From: Streptomyces sp. NBC_01803
GTDB taxonomy: Bacteria; Actinomycetota; Actinomycetes; Streptomycetales; Streptomycetaceae
Reading direction: 5' to 3'
Assembly: GCF_035917415.1 (NCBI RefSeq)
Contig: NZ_CP109073.1
Coordinates: 3,184,501-3,248,500, forward strand
Length of the DNA stretch: 64,000 nt
Shown: piece after piece, positions 1 to 9,621 of the stretch
How the letters are laid out: every line of letters begins with the position of its first letter
Numbering within the stretch: position 1 is the first letter of the stretch
The notes under the pieces: generated by a model
Told to the model about the DNA's origin: nothing
Seen by the model: only the letters and a program-made list of their open reading frames with translations
Databases searched by the model: none
Made by a program: the position numbers and the translations under genes

Positions 1-536
1 CCGTGCTGGCGGCGGTGCTGGTACCGGCCCTGGGGCTGCCGTTCCGGCCGGTGCCGGTGATCCTCGCCGCGTTCGTGCTCGGGCTGGTCTCGCAGGGCAC
101 CAAGATCGTGACCGACACGGTGGTGCAGGCGGCCGTGGCGGACGCCTTCCGGGGCCGGGTGTTCGCGCTCTACGACATGATCTTCAACACCACGTTCGTC
201 GGCGCGGCCGGCCTCGCCTCCCTGATGCTGCCCCCGGACGGCCGTTCCGCCGCGCTCCTGCTGACGGTCTCCGCGCTCTACGCGGCCACCGCCGCCACCA
301 CGGCCTTCCCTCGCCACCACGGCCCGTTCTCCCACGCCGCGCCCCCCGCACCCCCGGACACCCACTCCACCTCCCCGTCTGTTTCACGTACCGCCACACC
401 CCGGGGGACGACCCCCGAACCCCCGCAAACATCCCCGCCTGTTTCACGTACCGCCACACCCCGGGGGACGACCCCCGAACCCCCGCAAACATCCCCGCCT
501 GTTTCACGTGAAACGGACGAGGAGGAGACCGAGTGA
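1..536 (+). CDS. MFS transporter, C-terminal part (5' end outside window)
   Basis: Only the last ~177 codons are present; the frame is open at the left edge. Residues 1–100 show three or four hydrophobic stretches plus a GRVFALYDMIFNT-type loop usual in major facilitator exporters, so a membrane efflux carrier is likely but the substrate cannot be told. The last ~75 residues are a Pro/Thr-rich disordered tail built from two exact 20-residue copies (VSRTATPRGTTPEPPQTSPP) followed by VSRET. The repeats and a perfect parS site are encoded in the same DNA (381–514), so the tail may be kept for its DNA rather than its protein. Stop TGA at 534–536. Confidence 0.75.
   Translation, partial: VLAAVLVPALGLPFRPVPVILAAFVLGLVSQGTKIVTDTVVQAAVADAFRGRVFALYDMIFNTTFVGAAGLASLMLPPDGRSAALLLTVSALYAATAATTAFPRHHGPFSHAAPPAPPDTHSTSPSVSRTATPRGTTPEPPQTSPPVSRTATPRGTTPEPPQTSPPVSRETDEEETE
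381..510 (+). repeat. 60-bp tandem repeat ending in parS
   Basis: Two exact 60-bp units (381–440 and 441–500) start with the parS left half GTTTCACGT followed by ACCGCC. A third, partial unit starts at 501 and here the half site is completed to a full parS. The repeat is in frame with the transporter tail and adds 20 residues per copy. Confidence 0.95.
501..514. promoter_or_regulatory. parS site 1 (ParB binding)
   Basis: Perfect 14-bp palindrome GTTTCACGTGAAAC, the Streptomyces parS consensus, inside the 3' end of the MFS gene (read V-S-R-E-T). ParB encoded at 12702–13823 would load here and spread to organise the origin region for segregation. Confidence 0.95.
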
Positions 537-552
537 CGGTGGTCCCGCCGGG

Positions 553-2049
553 TCACTCGCCGGACTGGGCGGCCCACCACTCCTTCAGGGCGGCGATGGC
601 ATCCTCCCGGCCCATCGGGCCGTTCTCCAGGCGCAGTTCCAGAAGATGCCGGTATGCCTCGCCGACCTCTGGGCCGGGGCCGATGCCCAGGATCTCCATG
701 ATCTCGTTGCCGTTGAGGTCCGGCCGGATCGCGTCGAGCTCCTCCTGCTCCTTGAGCTGCTCGATCCGCTGCTCCAACCCGTCGTACGCCTGGGAGAGCG
801 CGAGGGCCTTCCGCCTGTTCCTGGTCGTGCAGTCCGAGCGGGTCAGCTTGTGCAGCCGGTCCAGCAGGGGACCGGCGTCGCGGACGTAGCGGCGCACGGC
901 GGAGTCGGTCCACTCGCCCGTGCCGTAACCGTGGAACCGCAGATGCAGCTCGACCAGCCGCGCCACATCCTTGATCATCTCGTTGGGGTACTTGAGCTTG
1001 GTCATGCGCTGCTTGACCATCTTGGCGCCCACCACCTCGTGGTGGTGGAAGGAGACCCGGCCATCATTCTCGAAGCGCCGGGTCCGGGGCTTTCCGATGT
1101 CGTGCAGCAGGGCCGCCAGCCGCAGTACCAGGTCCCGCTCGCCAGTCTCCAGGGCGATCGCCTGCTCCAGCACCGTCAGGCTGTGCTCGTAGACGTCCTT
1201 GTGTCGGTGGTGCTCGTCGCGCTCCAGACGCAGCGCGGGCACCTCCGGCAGCACGTGCTCGGCGAGCCCGGAGTCCACGAGCAGCGTGATGCCCTTGCGC
1301 GGGTGGTCGCCGAGGAGGAGCTTGTTCAGCTCGTCCCGGAGCCGCTCGGCGGAAACGATGTCGATCCGGTCGGCCATGTCCGTCATGGCGTCCCGCACGG
1401 GCTCCGCGACCGTGAAGTCGAGCTGCGCGGCGAAGCGCGCCGCGCGGAGCATGCGCAGCGGGTCGTCCGAGAAGGACTCCTCGGGGGTACCGGGGGTGCG
1501 CAGGACGCGCTCGGCAAGATCGGCGAGCCCGCGGTGCGGATCGATGAAATCCTTCTGCGGCAGGGCGACGGCCATGGCGTTGACCGTGAAGTCCCGGCGG
1601 AGCAGGTCCTCCTCCAGGGAGTCGCCGTAGACGACCTCGGGCTTGCGCGAGGTCCGGTCATAGGCTTCGGACCGGTAGGTGGTGATCTCCAGCAGGAAGT
1701 CTTTCGGGCCACCGTCGGCCGCACCGGCCGGCGCGGTCTTGCGGCAGCCGACCGTGCCGAAGGCGATTCCGACCTCCCAGACGGCGTCCGCCCAGGGCCG
1801 CACGATGCGCAGGACATCCTCGGGCCGGGCGTCGGTGGTGAAGTCCAGGTCGTTGCCCAGCCGCCCCAGCAGCGCGTCGCGCACCGAGCCGCCGACCAGG
1901 GCCAGGGAGAACCCGGCCTGCTGGAATCGGGAGGCGAGGTCGTCAGCGAGGGGGGAGACCCGCAGCAGCTCACTCACGGCCCGCCGCTGCACCTGCCCGA
2001 GACCGGCGGCCGTCTGGCGGGGCGGTGTGTCTTTCCTGTCGTTCGGCAC
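553..2049 (-). CDS. cca: CCA tRNA nucleotidyltransferase
   Basis: Adds or repairs the 3' CCA of tRNAs. The 498-residue product has the nucleotidyltransferase signature LVGGSVRDALLG and DLDFTTDA near residues 45–70, the neck and body helices, and an HD phosphohydrolase motif (ALLHDIGKPRTRR) in the C-terminal half, the layout of actinobacterial PcnA-type CCA enzymes. The GTG at 2047–2049 (VPNDRKD...) is chosen because homology-like sequence starts just after it; the open frame reaches 2430, but that upstream part is low-complexity and overlaps the divergent gene. Divergent from the DUF6049 gene, the usual actinobacterial arrangement. Confidence 0.93.
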   Translation of the reverse strand: MPNDRKDTPPRQTAAGLGQVQRRAVSELLRVSPLADDLASRFQQAGFSLALVGGSVRDALLGRLGNDLDFTTDARPEDVLRIVRPWADAVWEVGIAFGTVGCRKTAPAGAADGGPKDFLLEITTYRSEAYDRTSRKPEVVYGDSLEEDLLRRDFTVNAMAVALPQKDFIDPHRGLADLAERVLRTPGTPEESFSDDPLRMLRAARFAAQLDFTVAEPVRDAMTDMADRIDIVSAERLRDELNKLLLGDHPRKGITLLVDSGLAEHVLPEVPALRLERDEHHRHKDVYEHSLTVLEQAIALETGERDLVLRLAALLHDIGKPRTRRFENDGRVSFHHHEVVGAKMVKQRMTKLKYPNEMIKDVARLVELHLRFHGYGTGEWTDSAVRRYVRDAGPLLDRLHKLTRSDCTTRNRRKALALSQAYDGLEQRIEQLKEQEELDAIRPDLNGNEIMEILGIGPGPEVGEAYRHLLELRLENGPMGREDAIAALKEWWAAQSGE

Positions 2050-2149
2050 AACAGCACAGCGTACGTGGCGGTGCGCGGCCCGGGTGCCCCCTGGTGCCCC
2101 CGTCCGGGACACCTCGGCAAGCCGATCATCGTTACCATGAGGGCGGGTT

Positions 2150-4483
2150 GTGGACTCCAGGGAACGGGGCTGGCGCGTGGCGGTGTCGGGGATGCGGGTG
2201 CGCGGCGCTCGGCGGCTGGCCTCACTACTGGCCGCGGTGATCGCCCTCCCACTGCTGACCGGGCTGGCACCCCTTCCGTCGGCGAGTGCCGGCGCGCCCG
2301 GCGAGGAGCTCGGCACCGGCCACCGACGGGCGACCATCTCCATCACCGATCTCGGCCCCGCCGTGCCCGGCGAGGACGACACCCTCACCATCCGGGGCAC
2401 GATCACCAACGAGGGTGACTCCCCGATCATCGACAGCTCGGTCGCCGCCCGGCAGGGAGTGCCGCTGTCGAGCCGCTCCGCGATCGACCAGGCGATGGCG
2501 CGGACCGGCTTCGACTACGACACCGACGGTCTGATAGTGCGAGGCCATGGTCAGGACATCGGCACCATCCAGCCCGGGATGTCCGCCACGTTCTCCCTCC
2601 GCGTCCCGGTCTCCGAGCTGGCCCTGGGCGAGCCCGGCGTCTATCAGCTCGGCGTCGGGCTGACCGGGCAGACCGAGGCCGAGCGCTGGGGGGACCAGGT
2701 CCTGGGCCTGGGCCGGACCCTGCTGCCCTGGCAGCCGGACCCGGGCGCACAGTCCCCGCAGACCCGGCTCACCGTGCTGTGGCCGCTGGTCTCCACCACC
2801 CACCTCACCTCCAGGACGGACGCGGACGAGGAGCAGACCCCGGCCTTCCGTAACGATGACCTGCTCCGCGAGATCTCCCCCGGCGGCCGGCTGTACCAGC
2901 TCGTCTCGCTCGGCGCGGACCTGCCGGTCACCTGGGTGATCGACCCCGACCTGCTGGCCTCCGTGGACGCCATGCGGGAGGAGCACCTGGTCGAGACGGA
3001 CACCGGCCTGGTCCCGGGCACAGGTCAGGAGGAAGCCCTCGCCTGGCTGTTGATGCTGGAGGAGGCGGTGCGCCAGGACGAGGTCATCGCTCTGCCCTTC
3101 GGCGACCCCGATGTCGCGTCGCTGGCCCACCAGGGCATGGACGTGCACGGCGCCCTGTCCCAGTTCGCCACCGCCACCGAGACGTCGGCCCAGACGGTGG
3201 AAACCGTGCTGGTGGACACCGAGCCCAGCACCGATTTCGCCTGGCCGGTGGATGGGGCCATCGACCCGTCCATCGTGTCGGTGGCCACCTCGGCGGGCGC
3301 CACGCACGTCATCACCCGCAGCGACAGCCTCCGTCCCGGCGACGCCCTGTCCTACACCCCGACCGCCGCCCGCCCCATCGGCGGCGGCACCACGGCGATC
3401 GTCTCGGACGCCCGGCTCTCCACCCTCTTCGAGGGCGACCTGACCCGCACGGGGGCCGCCGCGCTGGCGCAGCAGCAGCTCCTGGCCCAGACGCTGGCGA
3501 TCACCCTCGAAGCGCCCGCCAACGAGCGCAGTGTCGTGCTGGCTCCCCAGCGGATGCCCACGGCCGATCAGGCGCAGGCCATGGCCGCCGCCATCCGCGG
3601 CGTCCGGGACGAGGGCGACTGGGTCGCCTTCGCCGACCTGTCCGAGGCGGCGGACGCCACGCCCGACCCCGCGGCGAACAACCGGGTGCCGTCCGCCGAG
3701 GAGTACCCGGCGGAGCTGCGCGAGCAGGAGCTGTCCACCAGCACCTTCCAGTCGATGCGCGAGACCCAGCGCACCCTGGCGGACTTCCTGGTGATTCTCA
3801 CCGACCCGGACCGGGTGAACGACCCCTTCGGCAACGCCATCAGGCGGGAGATGTCCACTTCCTGGCGGAGCGGCGAAGAGGAGGTCGAGGAGTACGGCGA
3901 CTCCGTGCAGGAGGGCCTGGTGGCCCTCACCGAGCGGGTCCAGCTCATCCCGAAGTCCGACATCACACTGTCCGGACGCAGCGCCACCATCCCGGTCACC
4001 GTCCAGAACAACCTGGTGCAGGACGTGCACAACCTGGAGCTGCGGCTGGTCTCCCTGCGGCAGCTCGGCCTGGAGGTCAGCGGGGCGCAGGACGTGCGGG
4101 TCAACGGCGGCCACAGCCAGTCGTTCAAATTCACCGCCACCGCGCGCGCCAACGGCGTCATGCAGCTCTCGGCCCGCCTCTACACCACCGAGGACAAGGC
4201 GTACGGCGAGGAGATCACCTTCGAGGCCGACGTCACGTCGATCACCTCCGAGGTCATGATGGTCATCGCGGGCGGCATCCTGCTGATGGTCCTCGCGGGC
4301 ATCCGGATGTACAGCCAGCGCAAGCGCGCGGCCCGCAAGTCCGCGGCGGACGCCACGGGCACGGACATCGGCTCGGACACCGGCGCGGACACGGACGGGT
4401 CCGGGGATGAGAGCCGCACCGACACCGGTGCGGACGTCAGCGGCGCCCCGCCCGGGAGTGAGAGGCTGGACCCCAACGAGTGA
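2150..4483 (+). CDS. DUF6049 family secreted/membrane protein
   Basis: 777-residue protein conserved directly upstream of murJ in actinobacteria. An Ala/Leu-rich export signal follows a short basic N-terminus (about residues 22–48, ending in PSASA), then a large extracytoplasmic region, a C-terminal transmembrane helix (about residues 700–720, MMVIAGGILLMVLAG) and a short basic cytoplasmic tail rich in Asp/Gly. GTG 2150 is preceded by GAGGG at 2139–2143 with a 6-base gap; ATG 2192 is an alternative. Function is not established; position before murJ suggests a cell-envelope role. Confidence 0.85.
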   Translation: MDSRERGWRVAVSGMRVRGARRLASLLAAVIALPLLTGLAPLPSASAGAPGEELGTGHRRATISITDLGPAVPGEDDTLTIRGTITNEGDSPIIDSSVAARQGVPLSSRSAIDQAMARTGFDYDTDGLIVRGHGQDIGTIQPGMSATFSLRVPVSELALGEPGVYQLGVGLTGQTEAERWGDQVLGLGRTLLPWQPDPGAQSPQTRLTVLWPLVSTTHLTSRTDADEEQTPAFRNDDLLREISPGGRLYQLVSLGADLPVTWVIDPDLLASVDAMREEHLVETDTGLVPGTGQEEALAWLLMLEEAVRQDEVIALPFGDPDVASLAHQGMDVHGALSQFATATETSAQTVETVLVDTEPSTDFAWPVDGAIDPSIVSVATSAGATHVITRSDSLRPGDALSYTPTAARPIGGGTTAIVSDARLSTLFEGDLTRTGAAALAQQQLLAQTLAITLEAPANERSVVLAPQRMPTADQAQAMAAAIRGVRDEGDWVAFADLSEAADATPDPAANNRVPSAEEYPAELREQELSTSTFQSMRETQRTLADFLVILTDPDRVNDPFGNAIRREMSTSWRSGEEEVEEYGDSVQEGLVALTERVQLIPKSDITLSGRSATIPVTVQNNLVQDVHNLELRLVSLRQLGLEVSGAQDVRVNGGHSQSFKFTATARANGVMQLSARLYTTEDKAYGEEITFEADVTSITSEVMMVIAGGILLMVLAGIRMYSQRKRAARKSAADATGTDIGSDTGADTDGSGDESRTDTGADVSGAPPGSERLDPNE

Positions 4484-4534
4484 GCCGCCAGCCGGAGGGT
4501 CACCGCCGGCCCGGAAATTCGAGGTGGGGTAGCG

Positions 4535-6937
4535 ATGCAAGCGCCGTATGACCGTGAACGCGGCCAGGCGCCGGGGGGTGGAGACCCGTCCGGCTGGCCG
4601 GAGGACCAGCGGGACCACCCCGAGCAGCCGCCCGCCTACGATCCCGCGGCCTACCCCCCGCCCGTCCAGGACCCGCGCGCCTACGGCCCCCCCGCCTACC
4701 AGCCGGAGCCGTACCCGCAGCAGGGCTACGACCCGTCGGTCCACCAGCACCAGCACCCCGCCTACGACCCGTACCTCGCGGACAGCGACCAGCATGATCC
4801 CTACGCGACCCACGACCCGCTGGCCCAGGCCCCCCTGGCTCAGGGTCCGGTCGGCGAGGCGCCGTATGACCCGTCCGCGCAGCCGCCACCGCCACCCGGC
4901 GGCGCCCCTGATCCGGCCGCGCCGTACCAGCAGCAGCCGCCCTCCCCCTACGCCCCCGACCCGCGGCGCTGGGCTCCCACGCCCGCCCCCGAGCCCGACG
5001 GCGTCTCCCGCCGGCTGCCGCACGGGGACGACCCGACGGCGACCCCGTACACCGGCATCGACGGGCTGATGCGAGGCGCGGGGGAGGGCGATCCAGGACG
5101 GCAGGGAAGCCGCCCCGATACCGACGACGCGTTCGCGCACCTCTTCCGCGACCAGCAGCCGGGGCCGGTCACCCCTGGTGCGCCGCCCGGCGCGGCGGGC
5201 GGCATGCCGCCCGGCCCACCCCCGGCCGCCCCCGGGCGGCCAACGCCACGGCAGCGCTCCGAGCCGACCCCCGCCCCGCCGCCCGCCGCGAAACGGACCG
5301 GCCGGGTCAGCGGGCTGCTGCGCTCCAGCGCCATCATGGCCGCCGGCACCCTGGTCTCCCGCGTCACCGGTTTCTTCCGGCAGCTCGTCCTCGTCGCCGC
5401 GCTCGGGGCGGCGGTCCTCGGCGACACCTACACCGTCGCCTGGTCCCTGCCGGCCATGATCTACATCCTCACCATCGGCGGTGGACTGAACTCGGTCTTC
5501 GTCCCCCAGCTCGTCCGGGCGATGAAGCGGGACAGTGACGGCGGCGACGCCTACGCCAACCGCCTCCTGACTCTGGTCATGGTCGCGCTCGCCGGTCTCG
5601 TCATCGCCGCCGTGCTCGCCGCCCCGCTGCTGATCCGCATGATGTCCGCCACCATCGCGGACGACCCGGCCGCCAACGAGGTCGCGGTCACCTTCGCCCG
5701 CTACTTCCTGCCGACCATCTTCTTCATGGGCGTCCATGTGGTGCTCGGCCAGATCCTCAACGCCCGCGACCGCTTCGGCCCGATGATGTGGACCCCGGTC
5801 CTCAACAACATCGTGGTGATCTTCACCCTCGGGATGTTCCTGTGGGTCTACGGCACCCAGCGCACCTCGGGCATGAGCGTCACCACCATCACCCCCGAGG
5901 GAGTCCGCCTCCTCGGCGTGGGCACCCTCCTCGGCCTGGTCGTCCAGGCGCTGGCGATGATCCCCTACCTGCGCGCCGCCGGATTCCGCGTCCGGCTCCG
6001 CTTCGACTGGCGCGGTCACGGCCTGGGCAAGGCCGCCACCATGGCCAAGTGGACGGTCCTGTTCGTCCTCGCCAACCAGGTCGGGCTCGTGGTCGTCACC
6101 CAAATCGCCACCTGGGCCGGTGAGAGCGCCCAGCGCGACGGTCACCCCGGCACCGGCTTCATCGCCTACAACAGCGCGCTGCTGATCTGGCAGATGCCGC
6201 AGGCCATCATCACGGTCTCGGTCATGGCCGCGCTGCTCCCCCGGCTCTCCCGCTCGGCGGCGGACGGCGACACCACCGCCGTGCGCGACGACCTCTCCCA
6301 GGGCCTGCGCACCTCCGCCGTGGCGATCGTCCCCACCGGCTTCGCCTTCCTCGCCCTGGGCGTGCCGATGTGCACCCTGCTCTTCGGCTCGGCCGGCGAG
6401 GAGAGCGCCCGTTCGTTCGGCTACATCCTGATGGCGTTCGGCCTGGGCCTGATCCCGTTCTCCGCCCAGTACGTCGTGCTGCGCGCCTTCTACGCCTACG
6501 AGGACACCCGCACGCCCTTCTACAACACGGTGATCGTCTCCGCCGCCTGGATCGTCCTCTCCGGGCTCAGCTTCGTCGCCCTGCCGGACCGCTGGGTGGT
6601 CGCCGGTATCGCCTTCGGCTACGGCCTCGCCTACACGCTGGGCGTCATGATCGCCTGGCGCCGCCTGCGCGACCGGATGCGGGCCGACCTGGACGGCGCC
6701 CGGGTGCTGCGCACCTACATCCGGCTGGCCGGGGCCAGCATCCCGGCCGCGCTGCTCGGCGGCGTGGCGGGATTCGCCATCCTCGGCGCGGCCGGCGAGG
6801 GCATCCTCGGCTCCCTGGCGGCCCTGACCGTCGGAGGCGTCATCCTGCTGGGCGTCTTCTTCGTCGCCGCGCGCCGCATGCGCGTGGAGGAGCTCAACGC
6901 TCTGGTGGGCATGGTCCGCGCCCGTCTGGGACGCTGA
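4535..6937 (+). CDS. murJ: MurJ/MviN family lipid II flippase
   Basis: Flips the peptidoglycan precursor lipid II across the membrane. The first ~255 residues are a Pro/Gln/Tyr-rich disordered cytoplasmic extension; the membrane core follows (about 265–800) with some 14 hydrophobic helices, beginning LLRSSAIMAAGTLVSRVTGFFRQ, a MurJ-like start. The mycobacterial homologue is fused to a pseudokinase and an extracellular domain at its C-terminus; here the protein stops after the membrane core and those domains are on the next gene. ATG is preceded by GAGGTGGGG at 4520–4528. Confidence 0.93.
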   Translation: MQAPYDRERGQAPGGGDPSGWPEDQRDHPEQPPAYDPAAYPPPVQDPRAYGPPAYQPEPYPQQGYDPSVHQHQHPAYDPYLADSDQHDPYATHDPLAQAPLAQGPVGEAPYDPSAQPPPPPGGAPDPAAPYQQQPPSPYAPDPRRWAPTPAPEPDGVSRRLPHGDDPTATPYTGIDGLMRGAGEGDPGRQGSRPDTDDAFAHLFRDQQPGPVTPGAPPGAAGGMPPGPPPAAPGRPTPRQRSEPTPAPPPAAKRTGRVSGLLRSSAIMAAGTLVSRVTGFFRQLVLVAALGAAVLGDTYTVAWSLPAMIYILTIGGGLNSVFVPQLVRAMKRDSDGGDAYANRLLTLVMVALAGLVIAAVLAAPLLIRMMSATIADDPAANEVAVTFARYFLPTIFFMGVHVVLGQILNARDRFGPMMWTPVLNNIVVIFTLGMFLWVYGTQRTSGMSVTTITPEGVRLLGVGTLLGLVVQALAMIPYLRAAGFRVRLRFDWRGHGLGKAATMAKWTVLFVLANQVGLVVVTQIATWAGESAQRDGHPGTGFIAYNSALLIWQMPQAIITVSVMAALLPRLSRSAADGDTTAVRDDLSQGLRTSAVAIVPTGFAFLALGVPMCTLLFGSAGEESARSFGYILMAFGLGLIPFSAQYVVLRAFYAYEDTRTPFYNTVIVSAAWIVLSGLSFVALPDRWVVAGIAFGYGLAYTLGVMIAWRRLRDRMRADLDGARVLRTYIRLAGASIPAALLGGVAGFAILGAAGEGILGSLAALTVGGVILLGVFFVAARRMRVEELNALVGMVRARLGR

Positions 6938-7109
6938 ACATCTCCCTGTGCGCCGTAATCACCGCACAGGGCCCGCGCACGCAACCCCGGCGCCACGCGC
7001 CGTACAACCTGCGGTCGTACTCACATGTCGTGCAGGGTGACGGACTACCGGCACAATGAATCTGGCAGGGTCACATCCGGCAGCCAAGATCGGGGAGGCG
7101 GGAACGACG

Positions 7110-8858
7110 GTGGCGGAACGGAGCACGGCGACGAGCTCACCGCAGCGTCCAGCGAGCGCCCAGCACGCCATGGACCCTGAGGACACCCAGGCTGCCGGCC
7201 CCTCGGCCGACGGGCCGACGGACGAGGACACCGAGCACACCGAGCACACCGAAGGCATCCAGGGCACCGGGAATACCGACGGTACCGGCGCCGCCGAGGG
7301 TCCCCCGGAAGCCTCTCTGCCGCCCGAGCCGCACAGCGGTTACCGACTCGCCAAGCGCTACCGGCTTGAGGAGTGCATCACCCGACTGGACGGCTTCAGC
7401 GGTTGGCGTGCCGTCGACGAGAAGTTGCGCCGAGCCGTCGGCGTCCATGTGCTGCCCGTCGGTCACGAGCGCTCCGACGCCGTTCTCAGCGCAGCCCGCT
7501 CCGCCGCCCTGGTCGGCGATCTGCGCTTTGTGCAGGTTCTCGACGCCGCCGAGGAGCACGGCCTCGTCCATGTCATCCACGAGTGGCTGCCGGACGCCGT
7601 TCCGCTCAGCACGGTCCTGCACACCGGTCCCCTCGACCCCTTCGAGGTCTACGCGCTCGCCAGCCAGGTGTCCCAGGCGATGGCCGCCGCCCACCGCAAA
7701 GACCTCGCGCACCTGAGGCTGACCCCGGCCACCGTGCTGCGCACCGGCCCCGGCCAGTTCCGCATCCGCGGCCTCGCCGTCGACGCCGCGCTCCGCGGGA
7801 TCACCTCGCGCGAGCCGCGCCGCGCCGACACCGAGGCCATCGGTGCCCTGCTGTACGCCGCCCTGACGCAGCGCTGGCCCTACGGCGACGGCGCGTACGG
7901 TCTGAGAGGCGTGGCGGGCCTCGGAAAGGGCTCCCGCGACCCGCTGGCCACCCCGGAACAGGTCCGGGCGGGCGTCCACCGCGGGCTCTCCGAGCTCGCC
8001 ATGCGCGCCCTGGACAACAACGGCGCCACCGCGGCCAGCCACGAGCTGCCCTTCACCACCCCGGAAGAGCTCAGCCAGACCCTCGCGACCCTCCCCCGCA
8101 TCCCGCCGCCGGATCCCACCCCGACCGACCTGGTGGGCTACCAACACACCACCTATCAGCGCGGCACCCTGACCGCTCACCGCGCCTCCGCTGTCCCCCC
8201 CGCCGGGGCGGTCGGCACGGCGGCTGTGATGCCCGCCCTGCCCGGCCGTACCGGGGCCGCCCTCAAGTGGGGCGTCTCCGCGCTCCTCATCGCCGCACTG
8301 GGCCTCGGAAGCTGGCAGCTCGCGGACGCCCTTCTGAAGGGCGATGCCCCGGCCGAGGCGTCCTCGCCGGCGGCCCCGCCCGCCGCCGGCGAGGACGACC
8401 CGCCCGTCCCGGAGCTGGTGACCATCGAGGACGTCACCGAGTTCGACCCCTATGCGAGCGGCAGCGGGGGCCAGAACCCGGAGGACACCCCGCACACCAT
8501 CGACGGCGACCCCGCGTCCTATTGGCAGACGAGCAACTACTACGGCCCGTCGTTCGGCAACCTCAAGCCCGGTCTCGGCCTCGTCCTGGACCTGGGCGAA
8601 TCCCGGCGGGTCTCCTCCATCACCGTCGACGCCATCGGTGAGACCACGGTCGAATTCCGCGCGGCCCCCGGAGCCGACAGCGTGCCCGCCACCATCGACG
8701 GCTTCACGTCCCTCGCCGAGGACACCGGAGACTCGCTGACCCTCAGCGCGGAGACCCCGGTCGAGACACGGTTCGTTCTCGTCTGGCTGACCGAGCTGCC
8801 CCAGGGCAGCGATGGCAACTACCGTGGCCGCATCACGAACATCGCCGTCGCCGAATAG
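7110..8858 (+). CDS. Pseudokinase with discoidin-like extracellular domain (MurJ partner)
   Basis: 582 residues. After an acidic disordered N-terminus (1–65) comes a Ser/Thr-kinase-like domain (about 70–330) that lacks catalytic residues: the HRD segment reads AHLRLTPATV, no DFG is present, and the VAIK-type Lys is missing. A transmembrane helix lies at about 385–405, then a ~140-residue discoidin/galactose-binding-like domain (DGDPASYWQT ... LVLDLGESRRVSSI). This matches the C-terminal half of mycobacterial MviN, whose pseudokinase is phosphorylated by PknB and bound by FhaA; both partners are in this window. GTG 7110 chosen for GGGGAGGCGG at 7092–7101; an in-frame start at 7056 is possible. 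Confidence 0.85.
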   Translation: MAERSTATSSPQRPASAQHAMDPEDTQAAGPSADGPTDEDTEHTEHTEGIQGTGNTDGTGAAEGPPEASLPPEPHSGYRLAKRYRLEECITRLDGFSGWRAVDEKLRRAVGVHVLPVGHERSDAVLSAARSAALVGDLRFVQVLDAAEEHGLVHVIHEWLPDAVPLSTVLHTGPLDPFEVYALASQVSQAMAAAHRKDLAHLRLTPATVLRTGPGQFRIRGLAVDAALRGITSREPRRADTEAIGALLYAALTQRWPYGDGAYGLRGVAGLGKGSRDPLATPEQVRAGVHRGLSELAMRALDNNGATAASHELPFTTPEELSQTLATLPRIPPPDPTPTDLVGYQHTTYQRGTLTAHRASAVPPAGAVGTAAVMPALPGRTGAALKWGVSALLIAALGLGSWQLADALLKGDAPAEASSPAAPPAAGEDDPPVPELVTIEDVTEFDPYASGSGGQNPEDTPHTIDGDPASYWQTSNYYGPSFGNLKPGLGLVLDLGESRRVSSITVDAIGETTVEFRAAPGADSVPATIDGFTSLAEDTGDSLTLSAETPVETRFVLVWLTELPQGSDGNYRGRITNIAVAE

Positions 8859-8931
8859 CCCGGAGCCGGGCTGTCCGCGGCGGGAGCCGGTAGAACAGGC
8901 CCGGCAGATCAGGAAGGGGGAAGGGTCCGCC

Positions 8932-9621
8932 ATGGGCAGACGCCTGCCTCGCGAGCCTGCCGTGGACCGTGACAAGGAGCTCCTGGACCGGCACGTCGCG
9001 GGCGATCCCGACGCCTTCACCGAGCTCGTCCGTCTTCACCGCGACCGGCTGTGGGCCGTCGCGCTCCGGACGCTGGGGGACCGGGAGGAGGCGGCCGACG
9101 CCCTTCAGGACGCATTCGTCTCGGCCTACCGAGCGGCTCACACCTTCCGCGGCCAGTCCGCCGTCACCACCTGGCTCCACCGCATCACGGTCAACGCCTG
9201 CCTGGACCGGGCCCGCAAGGCCCAGAGCCGGCGAACCTCGCCCATGCCGGAGCCGGAGCGGCTGGAAGCCCTGCTGGAGCCCCAGGAATCCGCCGAGGTC
9301 CCTGCCGAACGCCAGGACCTGCGGCGCGAATTGCACGCCGCCCTCGCGCAGCTCCCGGCCGAACAGCGCGCCGCTCTGGTCCTCGTGGACATGCAGGGCT
9401 ATCCCGTCGCCGAGGCCGCCCGTATCCTCGGGACCCCGGTCGGCACGGTGAAGAGCCGCTGCGCCCGCGCCAGAGCGCGACTCCTGCCCCTGCTGCGCCA
9501 TCTGCATCCCCGGGCCGCGGAGGACCAGCCGGCAAGGAACCAGGCGCCGAGCCCGTCCGTCCCACCACCGAGGGACCCGGGAGAAACCGAGACCGTGCGG
9601 GGAGGAGGGGCGCCGTCATGA
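8932..9621 (+). CDS. sigM: ECF RNA polymerase sigma factor SigM
   Basis: 229-residue group 4 sigma factor. Region 2 (AFTELVRLHRDRLWAVALRTLGD ... ADALQDAFVSAYR) occupies about residues 25–85, region 4 helix-turn-helix (QLPAEQRAALVLVDMQGYPVAEAARILGTPVGTVKSR) about 145–190. ATG 8932 is taken because the frame upstream overlaps the previous gene and AAGGGG lies at 8914–8919. The TGA overlaps the ATG of the anti-sigma gene (ATGA, 9618–9621), so the two are translationally coupled. The order murJ–sigM–anti-sigma–trxB–trxA matches mycobacteria and Streptomyces. Confidence 0.9.
   Translation: MGRRLPREPAVDRDKELLDRHVAGDPDAFTELVRLHRDRLWAVALRTLGDREEAADALQDAFVSAYRAAHTFRGQSAVTTWLHRITVNACLDRARKAQSRRTSPMPEPERLEALLEPQESAEVPAERQDLRRELHAALAQLPAEQRAALVLVDMQGYPVAEAARILGTPVGTVKSRCARARARLLPLLRHLHPRAAEDQPARNQAPSPSVPPPRDPGETETVRGGGAPS

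Noticed and set aside
2225..6145. 1306-codon open frame on the minus strand
   Set aside because: It is the antisense of the DUF6049 gene and murJ; its composition (Gly/Arg/Asp/His-rich, no hydrophobic pattern) is that of a GC-rich shadow.
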